DNA of 31,606 nucleotides. Origin: Conidiobolus incongruus B7586. Lineage: Eukaryota > Entomophthoromycota > Entomophthoromycetes > Entomophthorales > Conidiobolaceae. The stretch covers positions 1-31,606 of the forward strand of contig JNEM01009299.1 in the NCBI GenBank assembly GCA_000697335.1, read 5' to 3'. The notes beneath the pieces were generated by a model that searched no databases, had not been told where the DNA came from, and saw only the letters and a program-made list of their open reading frames with translations. The position numbers and the translations under genes were made by a program. Shown here in pieces: positions 21,311-31,606 of the stretch (within the stretch, counting starts at the first letter, position 1; every line of letters begins with the position of its first letter).

Positions 21311-22864
21311 AATGGCAAATTTTTTAATTTTTGATTTTTTAAATATAGAGTTAGTTTTAAGTATATATATACTTTATTACTATTTTTGATTAAATTATAT
21401 TCAAATTAAATAATGATTATTAAAACATTCTTATTTTATTATCATTAATATTTAATAATAAAACTTTTAAAATTATTCAAGATTAATAAATCTTATATAA
21501 AAATAACGAGTTATTTGAAATTATTAATTAATATTAAGTGTTTAATTTAAAGTTAATATGGATATTATTCAAAATTTATCATAAAAATAGAAATTTAATT
21601 TCTTTTGTTATTTTTTCCCTTATGAATAATATAATAGAAATATTTTTAAGATTATTTTTTATTTGGATTAAAAATTTATACAAGTAATTCAATATGAGAT
21701 ATATAAGAATATTATATATATTAGATTTTATTTTTATATTAATACAAAATAAATATCTCAAAATTCAATAAAAGCTTAAAATAAAGTTAAAATTGCTATA
21801 ATAAAATGAAGCTTATTAAAGTATAACTTAAAATACTAGGTTTTATATTGAATTATTATAATTTAAGTATTTTAGACTTTGTAATATAATCCTTTATTTA
21901 AAAACAAAACGAAATATTATTTTATATTGAAATAAACTTATTTTTAAAATTTATTAAATAAATATTTTATTTAAAACTAAATGTTAATTATTATAATAAA
22001 TTATAATGATATATAATTTATTATTGAATTTTTAAGATTATTAAAATCTAGTTCTTTAAATTCTTCTAAATAATTTTATATCTATATAAATTATTAATCA
22101 CTTAAGTAATTTATATTTTTATAAATTTAATTATTTAAATTAAATCAATTTAGTTAAAAACATGGCCTTTTTTTCCCAGAATAATTTATTATACTTCTTT
22201 AATTATTGTTAAATGTTAATATTTTTAAAATTTAAGATTATTTTTATCAATAATATATTCTTATTAGAAATATCTATTATATATTTTATAAAATAACTAT
22301 ATATAATAATTTATTTCATATTTTAATTATATTCACTAAAATATTAAATAATTTTTGTCAATATTAATTAAATCCTTTTATTGTTATTCAATTTTATTAT
22401 ATAATTCTGTTTCAGAAAGAAAATTAAGTAATAAAAAGTTTTAAATTTTGTTAACTAAAATAATTTTTAATTAGTATAATACATTTATATATTGAGAATA
22501 TTTGATATTTTAGCTTATAATTATAAAATATATATAGATAAAACTATCAAAGGTTTTTTGTAACACAATTAGAGAAAACTAAAATACCTAGTATATTTAT
22601 TAGATTATAATCTATATAGTTAGAATTACTTTATAAAATTAAAAAACTTGCTTATAATAAAGAAAAATAATGTAAATAAATTTAATTATATTAAAATTAA
22701 ATATCAGTCATTAATAGAAACTGCTTTAAATATTAGAAACTTACCAAAAATATAGCAAAAAGGTATTAATAGTAAAAAGGAGTATTAATTTGATTTTTTA
22801 TTTATATTTATATATTTATATTAAAAATTATATTTAATTTTGATTTTCAAATTTTGATATTATT
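21311..22864 (+). repeat. AT-rich TIR element, copy B
   Basis: About 1.55 kb of extremely AT-rich sequence sharing ordered landmarks with copy C at 28175-29443 and copy A at 1-583. The left end is AATGGCAAATTTTTTAATTT. The right end, read inversely, is AATAATATCAAAATTTGAAA, which matches the inverse of copy A's right end. Internal shared blocks include ATTCAAATTAAATAATGATT near 21399, AAGCTTATTAAAG near 21809, GTTAATTATTATAATAAATT near 21982 and ATAGCAAAAAGGTATTAATA near 22752. No frame longer than about 60 codons exists. It is probably a decayed or non-coding TIR transposon. The boundaries are accurate to perhaps 10 bases. Confidence 0.6.
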
Positions 22865-23911
22865 TATATAATAATATTTTATATTAGATTAATAATAATA
22901 CAAATAATTAAAATTTAATATTATAATATATAATAAAAATTAAAATAAAAGACTATTGAATATATAGAATAATAGTTTAAATTTGTTTCTAATGTATCAT
23001 ATATTATTAACAAATATTTCATTTTAATTTTAACAAACTTTATATTATGATTCATAAAATTTATTAATTTATAAATTTAAATAAATTTGGCTTCAATAGT
23101 ATATTTTATTTTATATATAGAAATAAAGAAAATATAATAATAAGTTCACTTATCAAATATATTATAATTAATATATTATACCAATATTTTAAATTTCAAA
23201 AATATATATTTCCATTAATATTTAAGTATTCAAATGTTTGTATTTATAATAATTCAAAAATAGAAAAAGAATATTCAAATTGATTTATTGATTACTATAT
23301 GAAGAGAACAATTTAATTAGAATTTTGAAAATAGTCAAATATTAATCATTTAACTAAAATATACACTTTGTATTATTTAAATATAATATAATTGAGAAAA
23401 TATTTTTTAGATATAGTAAAGGATATTGACATGTAAAGTTTTAAAATCAATATATTTTTGTCCATATTATTCAATAGTATTAAAATTTCAACATTTATAA
23501 ATCAAAAGATAATTATAATTAATATAATTTAGGATATTTTGAATTAATAATATATAATTCAAGATTGATACCACCAAACGGAAATAATTAACAAGGAATT
23601 ATACTTCATTTTGGTCACAAATTCCATAAATTAATTTGTGTGCATATGGATCTAGCAGAATATATTCGTCAAATCATGTTATATCATATTTGCATGGGAG
23701 GTATTTACATATAGTACGATTTGTTTACATTTACTGATAAAATTAAAGATGAAATATATTTAATTTGAACCTAGTAATTACTTTAAAAATAATGAAATAA
23801 TTTAACTATCAAGTTTTTTTGTTTGATATATATAAGTTTCATTTTTTAATTTCTTACATAATATAAAATAAAAATAAAATGTAAGAAAAAATCTAAAATA
23901 GTTAATAATAT
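22865..23911. other. Intergenic, no gene seen
   Basis: AT-rich sequence downstream of the dolichyl-diphosphatase gene. The part at 23570-23760 is a little more mixed in composition, but carries stops in all frames and I recognise nothing in it. Confidence 0.45.
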
Positions 23912-24674
23912 TTAGTTTAATTTCTGTTTAGCTAATATAAGGGATTTAGCGTATTCAGATTCAACTTTTAAAATATTTCCAATATTGGCAGTATCTTTAA
24001 AGTACCATAGTTTGAAAGGAAATACATTTTCAATCCAATGAAAACCTCCCATATTTCTAAATAATACCTCAATTAAGAATAACCATATAGTACCAAAAAC
24101 TATACCCAATTGGAAACCTATTGAAACTTGTTCGAGCGTGTGATAATTGAGGTAATATCTAGAATAACATACTATGCCACATAGAGCAATTACTGCGAAA
24201 TTTAATGGAAGTTTAAAAATATTATTTTCGAATTGAATTCTAATAATTTTAGAAATTAGTGAATAAGCAAAAATTTGATGATGGTGGAATTTACCTTGAC
24301 CAAATATACCAAGACCAAACCACTAAAATATAGCCCATATACTGAGAGTGGCTAGAAGGAGAGCCATAACCTTCACCTATAAAATCTATTACAAAAATTA
24401 ATAAACATATCAATCACAAAATAAGTTGAATATTACCAGTAGGTCTCGGCTCCTTCCAGCTATTCTTCAAGATATTATTAAATAATTCATTTAATAATTG
24501 ACCCAAAAATATGAAAAATACACTTAATTCTCTTCTTGTTAATATGCAAGAACAGTAGAATACCATAATGTGAATTGGTGCTACACTGACAAATGCTAAA
24601 AATTTTCCTAATTTATCTCCTTCATAATACACTACGTTTGTTACATCTAATGATACTAATTTCATAGTATTCAA
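23912..24674 (-). CDS. CAX4: Dolichyl-diphosphatase (PAP2 superfamily, 3 exons)
   Basis: The exons on the minus strand are 24674-24437, 24376-24295 and 24239-23912. The introns are 60 and 55 nt, both GT..AG, and the product is 215 residues (human DOLPP1 is 238). The start region VTNVVYYEGDKLGKFLAF matches the family's THVEYPAGD..LAY. The three phosphatase motifs are complete: KxxxxxPRP as KNSWKEPRP (70-78), PSSHS as GSPSSHSQYMG, and SRxxLxxH as SRYYLNYHTLEQ. Four to five hydrophobic segments place it in a membrane, by family the ER with the active site facing the lumen. It removes a phosphate from dolichyl diphosphate to recycle the lipid carrier for N-glycosylation. The short loop between the PSSHS exon and the SRxxL exon explains most of the reduced length. 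Codon use is more AT-rich than in RPC2. Confidence 0.94.
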
Positions 24675-24786
24675 TTGGTATTTTATATAATTATTAAATT
24701 AAAATTAATTTGTAAATTTAAATATTATTGATATTAAATTCAAATAGATTCTATCAATAATTGAGATTAATTATGGGATTTTTAAT

Positions 24787-25240
24787 TCATGGCCTGAATT
24801 TTTCATCTAAAAATCGCAGTACAGCATAAACGTCAATATTAGGATGAATTAAACCAGTTAGCTTGGGTGTTAAGTGAAATTGTTAATTTGGAGTAATTAA
24901 TTCAGTTTTAAAGGCCAAAAAGGCTCCTATATAGTATTCAAGTCATCTTCATGCTGAGACAGAGTCATTCTTGTGAGTGACTTGGTTGTCTTATTATTCT
25001 TTGCTATATTGATGAAGATTAATGTCCAAGCTTCGTATATTAATTATTATTACTCTGATCATTAATTGATTACTGATCTAAAAAAATACAGGTATGATTA
25101 AATTCCAATAATCTGCTGCAATTGGATAATGTTTTGGGGCACTCTTGTTTTCTTTAATTGCATCTCATACATGATCTAATCTTCTTCAAATTTTACCTTT
25201 GTTCTGAGGTTGGTCTGAACTTACTAGGCTCATAGTGTAG
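24787..25240 (-). pseudogene. Remnant of a Zn2Cys6 (GAL4-type) transcription factor gene
   Basis: One minus-strand frame at about 25171-25088 spells a fungal binuclear zinc cluster: IRSCMRCN, a stop, RKQECPKTLSNCSR, then LLEFNHTCIF. Spacing fits C-x2-C-x6-C-x6-C-x2-[C]-x6-C, but the fifth cysteine is replaced by Leu and a stop sits in the basic loop. The flanking frame is coding-like (FRPTSEQR before, LDQ after) but has a further stop before the cluster and another just after. Downstream, two partly open frames give protein-like text, for example TRMTLSQHEDDLNT and then EYYIGAFLAFKTELITPN. The second ends in VYAVLRFLDEKFRP and TGA at 24787, with one internal stop. Several stops and at least one frame change make a functional product unlikely. 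Such genes are abundant as families in some early-diverging fungi, so an intact paralogue elsewhere is likely. Confidence 0.5.
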
Positions 25241-26216
25241 TAAATCAATTAATAACTGATTGAAAATTATGTTAAAATATTGCTACATTCGTGTTGTTAT
25301 ATTCATCATGGATTTACATGAAGGCTCTATTGGGGATAATAATTTCGAATATATCTTTTTCACTAATATATTCTATGATTAAAGAGTCATTAACATACAG
25401 CAAATTTGCAAAAAATCAAACTGAGGTATTTAATATTCAATGAGAAACTAATTGTATTAAAAAATTAAAAAATGAGCAGAGAATAGCATGTAAACTTAAG
25501 TGTAGATATAAATTATTTTCAAAATTAATATCCATTGATTTGATGAAGATCGATATTTTTATTTTTCAACTGTTTTAGCAGCTGTTATTTAAATTTGATT
25601 TTTTAAATAATGGAAAATATGATAGCTTTTTGTTAATATTTTTGCAAGAACTACAGTAGGTATTAATAATATCATCTTAAGTTACCAAAGTTTTATTTTA
25701 TATTATAATCACTATAATTTTATATATTTTCCAAAACATATTGTCATTTGTTTGATGGTTTGTCAAATTCATACAATCATCATGTAATATAACTCATTAT
25801 AGGATTTTTCATATGATTTTCAAGTCCTTGTCAATGTTAGAACCGACAAAAATTTTCGTATACTCTGAATTAAAAGGGTAATGTTATCTAATTTATATTA
25901 ACAAACAATGCCACAAGACATTATTAAATGTAATTTTCAAATATTCAAAAACTTCACCATCCTCACACAATTTATATCTTAAAATTATTTCTAACTTATT
26001 AGGTTGAATAATCTAATATTATGAATTCTACAGATTAGTTTAAGGTTAATTTGCAAATATCACAAATTTGAAATATAATCATTCGTGAATATTCTAGCAA
26101 TTTTTTAGTTGTTATTAGTGGATAATGTCGTTTTATCCTAATATATTATATTCAAATCAATTGTTCAATATTATTTTAAAATTAATTTGTTTATAGGTTA
26201 TAGTTTAATAGTAACA
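25241..26216. other. Intergenic, possibly older gene debris, nothing recognised
   Basis: The stretch from 25300 to 25900 is less AT-extreme than the repeat copies and shows short open pieces on both strands, as expected of long-decayed coding DNA. I could not identify any motif in it. Confidence 0.35.
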
Positions 26217-26547
26217 CGTCCTGGGGAAGCCGTGTCCAGAATAGTTTCAATTAAAGATAGGGATCTAGGGAATTCCAGGTAAATGTTAGGGAGGTAGGGG
26301 GTTTATTGGTTTAAACCAAATAGCTGGGAGGACCCAGATCGAATTCTTTCTCTCTGCAGAATAGCTCTGTTTTTGGGTTCTATATATAGTGCATAGAGTA
26401 GTAGGGTTTCTGGAGTTTTCTGAAGCGTTGTATCATCAGCTGATTAAAGGATAGGGTTGAAGTGGCTGGTAATGTGAGGGGGAATGACTCTTATATTCAG
26501 TTGAAGTAAGCATATTACGTGGGAGGAGAGTCACCTGACTTGTGACA
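26217..26547 (+). mobile_element. Solo-LTR-like repeat, copy 2
   Basis: A 331-base block matching the reverse complement of 17662-17988 from end to end; the best stretch, around GGAATTCCAGGTAA and the following 60 bases, looks about 85% identical by eye. It ends in TGACA. A TATATATAG sequence at 26381-26389 sits centrally, where an LTR promoter TATA box would be expected. No internal coding region adjoins it. Most differences from copy 1 are transitions. It is a fossil, and the family (Ty1/copia or Ty3/gypsy) cannot be told from the LTR alone. Confidence 0.6.
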
Positions 26548-28174
26548 ACAGGGATCTAATCATTTTAATTGAATATACGCATTTATAATTAATATAAAAT
26601 TGTATATATTAATTTTTCAATCAAATATTTGTTCACAGACATTTTTAAAGGCAATAAATGTTTATAGGTTATTTATATTATATTATTTTTGCAAAATATA
26701 TCCTTCAGTCATAAATATTTATTAATTTGGTTTATAATTTAATACATTATAACTTTCAAATACGATTTTATGATCTAAAAATATATTAAGGCAGTAAACT
26801 TAAAATTTTCAAATACGATAATTTTATCTCGAATACTATATGCTGCAAAATTGTGAATGTGCTCATCAAGATATGCTGATTATTAAACTTTAATAAATAC
26901 GGAATTCAAATATTAAAAATATATTGTAAGCATATATATGGTATTAATTGAATATATGAAAAGAGGAGGAATTTATGTATTGCATATTTTACAGAACATT
27001 AATTTCATTTATAAATTGTTTTATTTAACAAAAATAACTTCAAACTTAATACTTTGAAATATTTAATTCAAATTAAATTCATTCTTGAATAACTTTCCAT
27101 TATTTTAAAACTAAATTTTAAATTTTAAATACTTTTTTATATTTATGGATTGATATATCATATAAATTAATGTTATGGTATAGTCTCTGTTGAAGTTAGA
27201 ATAATTTTTGACATAAATAATATATAAATTAAATGAAATATTAATTAGTGAGGGAGCTAGGTAATATATTCAAAATTTGAAAATTTCTGGTCTAGTTATT
27301 ATTAAGTTCCTGGTATCTTAGGACAAAAAATTTATATTTTTCAGAGTAGAATAAACATAAATATTTATATTGAATAATATATCTAGAAATCATTAACTAG
27401 CACCATCATATATTTTATACCAATAATTAACTATGTTATATATATGAGTCATAAAATTAGGCATGTACCTGTTAATAGACGATGCTCTGATACATGCAAC
27501 TAATATTTTTGATTGCATTTTCTGCAATATAAATATAGATTATTTTTTGTGGCAATAAAGATATCTCTTGGAGTTTTTGGCTTCTTTATAATACTATCAT
27601 ATTCAAATCTTGACGTTTCACTTTATCTCAAAGAAAAATGTCTTCCAAGGGCGCTAATCCCATTATCAATTTAACCTATCATGAAACATTTGGAACTGTA
27701 AATATCAGAGTTTTACAACAAACTATTTGGTAGGTTTACTTAAATATTTTGATATATTATAACTATCAAAAAATCTCATAACCAAGGCTCTCTATTGTAT
27801 ACAAAATCATAATCAACATTAAATATAATTATAAAAATATTAGAAATTTCATAAAATTTGTTCTTATTTAATGATTGATAATATGATCAATTATAAATAA
27901 TGAAGACTAAACTACTTTTCAAATTCTTAAGATTTCAAACTTTCAGAGGAAATTGATGAATTTTTAAGTTATGCAACTAAAAAAGTTTTTTTAATCTTTT
28001 TAATATAATACATACTATCAATATTCTATGTTTTGTTTTAATATTTAATTATATTTAATACTTTGTGTGAGTAATAGATTTATAGCTAAATATATCATTT
28101 CAAAGCTTAGATACTTATAATAATAATTCAGTAATATAGACCAAAATTGGATTGATATTACCTTGAATTTGAAG
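26548..28174. other. Intergenic, one short candidate frame
   Basis: AT-rich, gene-poor sequence between the second LTR-like repeat and TIR-element copy C. The only coding-like piece is at 27638-27733, listed separately. No RNA genes or tandem repeats are seen. Confidence 0.4.
27638..27733 (+). CDS. Short candidate frame or first exon of a broken gene (31 aa)
   Basis: ATG in a favourable context (GAAAAATGTC) opens a 31-codon frame beginning MSSKGANPIINLTYHETFG, with mixed codon use unlike its AT-rich surroundings. A TATAATA word lies about 55 bases upstream. The frame stops at TAG in GGTAGGTT, which could equally be a splice donor (TTTG|GTAGGT). An acceptor near 27785 would continue it for about 40 low-complexity codons, which are not convincing. 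I recognise no family. It could be a relic of a gene's 5' end or a genuine micropeptide. Confidence 0.25.
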   Translation: MSSKGANPIINLTYHETFGTVNIRVLQQTIW

Positions 28175-29443
28175 TAATGGGAAATTTTTAAATTTCTGAA
28201 TTTTCAAATATATTATTAGTTTAAAATAAATAAATATATATAAATTTAATAGGAAATTATATATTTTTAATATATATATATAATAATTTTTTTGATTAAA
28301 AAATTAACTTTTTATAATTGGTTGTTTAATTTAATTATACTCAAATCAAATAATAATCATCAAAAGTTTTTTATTTTAGTATTAGTAAAATTTAACTATA
28401 AGCTTTTTAAAATTATTTAAAATTTATAAATAACTTTTAATAATGTAGTATCATTTCAATCAACAATTTATTACTAGGTAAATTACTTTAAAGCTAAAAA
28501 AATATCTAAAACTTATTAAAATTTAAAAAATTAACTTTAACTATTATTTATTTAATTATTAATTAAATAAAAAAATTTATTAAATAATATCTTTTTATTT
28601 TAGTTAAAGAGTTTTATAAGCACTTTAATATTAGTTTTATAAGTATTTTATATATATTGTATATTGAACTCAAATTAATAAATAAAAATATAAAATAGAT
28701 ACCTTATAATTTAATTAAAGTTTAAAAAAAGCTACAGTAGTTATTATTAAATAAAACTTATTAAAATATTATTAGAAGTTTAAATTTTTACAATAAATAA
28801 TTACAATTAATAAATCTTAAATTTTTATATATGATTTTTTATTAAAACATAAATTAAAATGTTAAATTAAGTTAAATTAACCTTTTTTATAAATCCCTTT
28901 AAATAAACATTTTATTAATAAGTAAATATTAATTATTATAATAGATTATAATATTTTATACTACTCTTATTTAATTTTTGAAGGAAAATTAATTAATAGT
29001 AAACTTTATATTACTTTTTTAAATAAAAGTATTTTTAATTAATATTCTTAATATAATTTAAGAAAACTTATTATTTTACATGATAATTATAAAATACATA
29101 AATTTAAAATGGTAAAAAACTTTCTAATTAAGAATAACTAGAAAAAATACTATATCTAATATATTCTTTAAAATATAACTTATATAATTATAATTGCTTT
29201 AAGTAATTAAAAAACTAACTTATAGGAAAAAAAAATTTCTACAGGAAAATTTAATTGGTTTGTAAAATATCAAATTTTAGTCTTGAATAAAAAGAACCAT
29301 GTTTTAAGTGTTAGATCTTTGTTAAAAGTGTAACAAAAAGTTATTAATAATAAAAGAAACTATTAAATTTATATTATATATTTATTTTTATATATCATAT
29401 ATTAAAATATTTATTTATTTTTAATCACAAAAAATTCCCATTA
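28175..29443 (+). repeat. AT-rich TIR element, copy C (looks complete)
   Basis: About 1.27 kb. The left end TAATGGGAAATTTTT and the right end AAAAAATTCCCATTA are inverted repeats with one mismatch over 15 bases. If the outer TA is the target duplication, the element starts ATGGGAA. Blocks shared in order with copy B include ACTCAAATCAAATAATAATC near 28340, AAAACTTATTAAAA near 28755, ATTAATTATTATAATAGATT near 28929 and GTAACAAAAAGTTATTAATA near 29330. Copy C lacks roughly 290 bases relative to copy B. No coding frame exists. Confidence 0.65.
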
Positions 29444-31054
29444 TTAAAAATACAGAGTAATATTTTATGCTTTATATACCAAATATTATATTTATTTGGA
29501 TTTAAGTACAATTCTCAAATAAAGAATTTAATTTAGGATTTTTTTTAAAATTCCAAGCTCATGCAAGACTTGTGTGTTTTGTTTTGAAATCTGAAAAATT
29601 TTTACCTGGGACAAAAACCAATTCAAGATATATTATTAAACCTCCAACAAAATTATTTTGTTGGAATAGTTATTTATATTAATATTTATACGAGATTTCT
29701 GATTTCAGACATTACATTGCTTTTATAAAATATATAATTGAAAATTTTCTAGCTCAAATCAATGTCCCTTGTTTAAATATTTTTTCGGAAAATGTTTATG
29801 TATTAGTTCCAACATCTTTTCATTGTTGATGATCATAAATTTTAGTCATATCCTGTAACTAAAAATTGTATTGACAGGTAGAAGAAAAAGCAATCGATCA
29901 TTAAAATCTGGCTAAAATATGGTTGTTCAATTACTAAAATCAATTGTAATATGGACAATACAATTGTAATATATAATGAATGGCAACTGGTTATTTTAAC
30001 TAGAGCTTTAGCTAAGAATCTCTAAATTAGTTATTGATCTGCTTTTCCTTGTTCAAAGTTGATCCTGCAATATCACAAAAAATACGAAATGGGTAAAATA
30101 TATATTAATTAAAAAAGAAAGGGGAAATAACGTCTCTATTGCAAGGCAAAACTTAAGTGATTATAAACATCATCGCTTTGTATTTAAATAAAATTTTTTA
30201 TTTACTATCTATCCACCTTTATTATTAATCTATTAACTTTTTAATTCTAAATTCTCATTCACACCAATATAAACAAAATTTACTATTTCAGTCACAGTAT
30301 ATTCAAATCAGAGCCATTAGATAGTTTTAATATAATGCTTAGAATTACCATCTATATAATAATTTTTTATAGAAAGGTGTTTTTAGATTAACCATTTCAA
30401 AAATTAAAAACAACCATTTTGAGATTTAATACCAAAAAATAAGTCAAAGTTAAAAATCATTATATTGAATAAAAAGATCGATGAAATTTTAGCCAATATG
30501 ACATATTGTATTTTAGCCGTAATAAATGTAATATTTTGTTTCTGCAAAGAAATAATTTGAAGGTTTAAATTTTGGAAATTTATTGTAACTATAAAATTCC
30601 TAACCTAGTTTATATATTGAAACTTAGAAATATATTATTGAAATAGGAAAATTACCTAAATTTGGAAAACTATCATAGACAGTTTAATTAGTACTAATCC
30701 AATAATATATATTACGATGTTTTTAAATTTGAATAAACAGTTTTTGAATTTTGAAAATAAGGCCAATACTTTATATCTTAATATATATATCAAATCAAAC
30801 TCAAATATAATTGTTAATATTATTCTTAATCAACGTATACAAAATCAATTTTGAATATAAGTAAATGTAAGCAAAATAAAATTATGAATGATAATATTAA
30901 TTTGACCAAAATTTAAGTAAAATTCAAATCCAATGAAATATAAATATAATAATATAATATATAGAAAGAAAAGGATATGAAACTAAATTATAAAATATAT
31001 ATATATATAATATAACCAATATGGTAAGAAAAATAATTTTGGAATGAAAAATTG
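29444..31054. other. Intergenic, no gene seen
   Basis: AT-rich DNA between TIR-element copy C and the tRNA gene. The part at 29850-30100 is slightly more balanced in composition and includes a short direct repeat, CAATTGTAATAT, at about 29941 and 29960. No open frame or RNA gene was found. Confidence 0.45.
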
Positions 31055-31062
31055 AAAAAAAA
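31055..31062 (-). terminator. RNA polymerase III terminator of tRNA-Pro
   Basis: A run of eight T residues on the minus strand (eight A on the plus strand) begins 20 bases after the tRNA 3' end. Oligo-T is the polymerase III stop signal. Confidence 0.7.
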
Positions 31063-31081
31063 TTAATACAAGAACTCAGGA

Positions 31082-31153
31082 GGGCTCCAACGGGAATTGA
31101 ACCCGTGACCTCCCGCACCCAAAGCGGGAATCATACCACTAGACCATGAAGCC
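31082..31153 (-). tRNA. tRNA-Pro (anticodon UGG)
   Basis: A 72-nt tRNA on the minus strand. The acceptor stem GGCTTCA pairs with TGGAGCC (one G-U pair), with C as discriminator base. The D arm carries the A box TGGTCTAGTGG. The anticodon stem CCCGC/GCGGG encloses the loop TTTGGGT, giving anticodon TGG, which reads CCA and probably other CCN proline codons. The T arm ACGGG/CCCGT encloses TTCAATT, and the B box is GGTTCAATTCC. No intron is present and CCA is not encoded. The body closely resembles eukaryotic cytosolic tRNA-Pro. Confidence 0.97.
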
Positions 31154-31168
31154 GTTAAGGATATCAAT

Positions 31169-31185
31169 TATATATATATATATAT
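31169..31185 (-). promoter_or_regulatory. Possible TATA element upstream of tRNA-Pro
   Basis: An alternating TA run lies 16-32 bases upstream of the tRNA 5' end on the minus strand. Some fungi, such as fission yeast, need an upstream TATA box for tRNA transcription, and the distance is right. Similar TA runs are common in this AT-rich DNA, so this is weak. Confidence 0.3.
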
Positions 31186-31199
31186 TAATTCATATTTAT

Positions 31200-31606
31200 T
31201 CTTTACTAAGATATTTTTAATTAAATATTATTTAAACTTAACTGTAAACCTTTTTAAATCATTTGAAAATTGTAAAAACCTATAAAAATAAAATTTTAAT
31301 TTATTTTATATTAATTATTTACTATACTATAATTAAAAGATATAATTTATAATTTATAATTTAAAATTTCAATTTAAATAATTAGTTTAACTAATCTTTA
31401 TATTTATTAATATAGATAGAAAAATATTATAATATTTTAACTTAATAAAATAATTATTTTTTTAATTTTTAATAGTTTAAATTATTAGTTTGGAAAGTTA
31501 AATATATATATATAAAATAATAAATAAATTTATATTTTTACACTAGCCTATAAAAATGAATCATAAAATTAAAATTATTTCTATCTTTATTTTTATCTTT
31601 ATTTTA
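31200..31606 (+). repeat. Possible fourth AT-rich TIR element (left part, cut by window edge)
   Basis: The extreme AT content and a block near 31223-31280 (ATTATTTAAACTTAACTGTA, then CCTTTTTAAATCATTTGAAAA) resemble the left third of copy C (ATTTAACTATAAGCTTTTTAAA and onwards, near 28390). I cannot see the terminal ATGGGAA or ATGGCAAA motif, and the rest lies outside the window. Confidence 0.25.

Noticed and set aside
21579-21761. Minus-strand 60-codon frame in TIR-element copy B
   Set aside because: It is composed almost only of Ile, Lys, Asn, Leu and Phe, as expected by chance in this composition, and is not kept in copy C.
20486-23911. Possible mitochondrial insertion because of extreme AT content
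   Set aside because: The blocks recur elsewhere with inverted ends and show no mitochondrial gene or tRNA. The surrounding genes are nuclear with spliceosomal introns.
30924-31118. Minus-strand 64-codon frame
   Set aside because: It begins inside the tRNA-Pro gene and continues through AT-rich flank.
1-31606. CRISPR array or bacterial operon structure
   Set aside because: No spaced direct repeats are present, and split genes with GT..AG introns show the DNA is eukaryotic.

Overview
The window looks like nuclear DNA of an AT-rich, early-diverging fungus. Genes carry short GT..AG introns, mostly 45-60 nt, with typical fungal products: a WC-1-type LOV/PAS photoreceptor, NudC, and a decayed Zn2Cys6 factor. 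An Integrator subunit is also present, and as far as I know Integrator has been lost from Dikarya. Together with the very low GC this suggests Zoopagomycota or Mucoromycota, perhaps a Conidiobolus-like Entomophthorales species. That placement is inference.

Layout. 1-583 is the right part of an AT-rich terminal-inverted-repeat (TIR) element. 2334-5267 (+) is an INTS7-like Integrator subunit. 6000-7570 (+) is a nine-exon lipoate-protein ligase with a mitochondrial presequence, convergent with 7728-9404 (-), a MED19-like Mediator subunit with a long Ser/His/Arg tail. 9942-10741 (-) is a five-exon NudC. It is divergent from 12326-15923 (+), the second-largest RNA polymerase III subunit (RPC2). 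16822-17049 (+) is an unrecognised 75-residue protein behind a TATA box. 18513-20485 (-) is a four-exon WC-1 homologue that stops before any GATA zinc finger. 23912-24674 (-) is a three-exon dolichyl-diphosphatase. 24787-25240 (-) holds remains of a Zn2Cys6 regulator gene. 31082-31153 (-) is tRNA-Pro(UGG).

The right half is gene-poor. It contains two more TIR-element copies (21311-22864 and 28175-29443), possibly the start of a fourth at the right edge, and two LTR-like repeats of about 330 bp in opposite orientation (17662-17988 and 26217-26547).

The genes do not form an operon or a metabolic cluster. Several serve transcription (INTS7, MED19, RPC2, WC-1), which I take as coincidental neighbourhood. 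The split genes were assembled by hand: every junction is GT..AG, every frame closes, and the encoded lengths are close to those of the families. Family assignments come from remembered motifs and were not searched.
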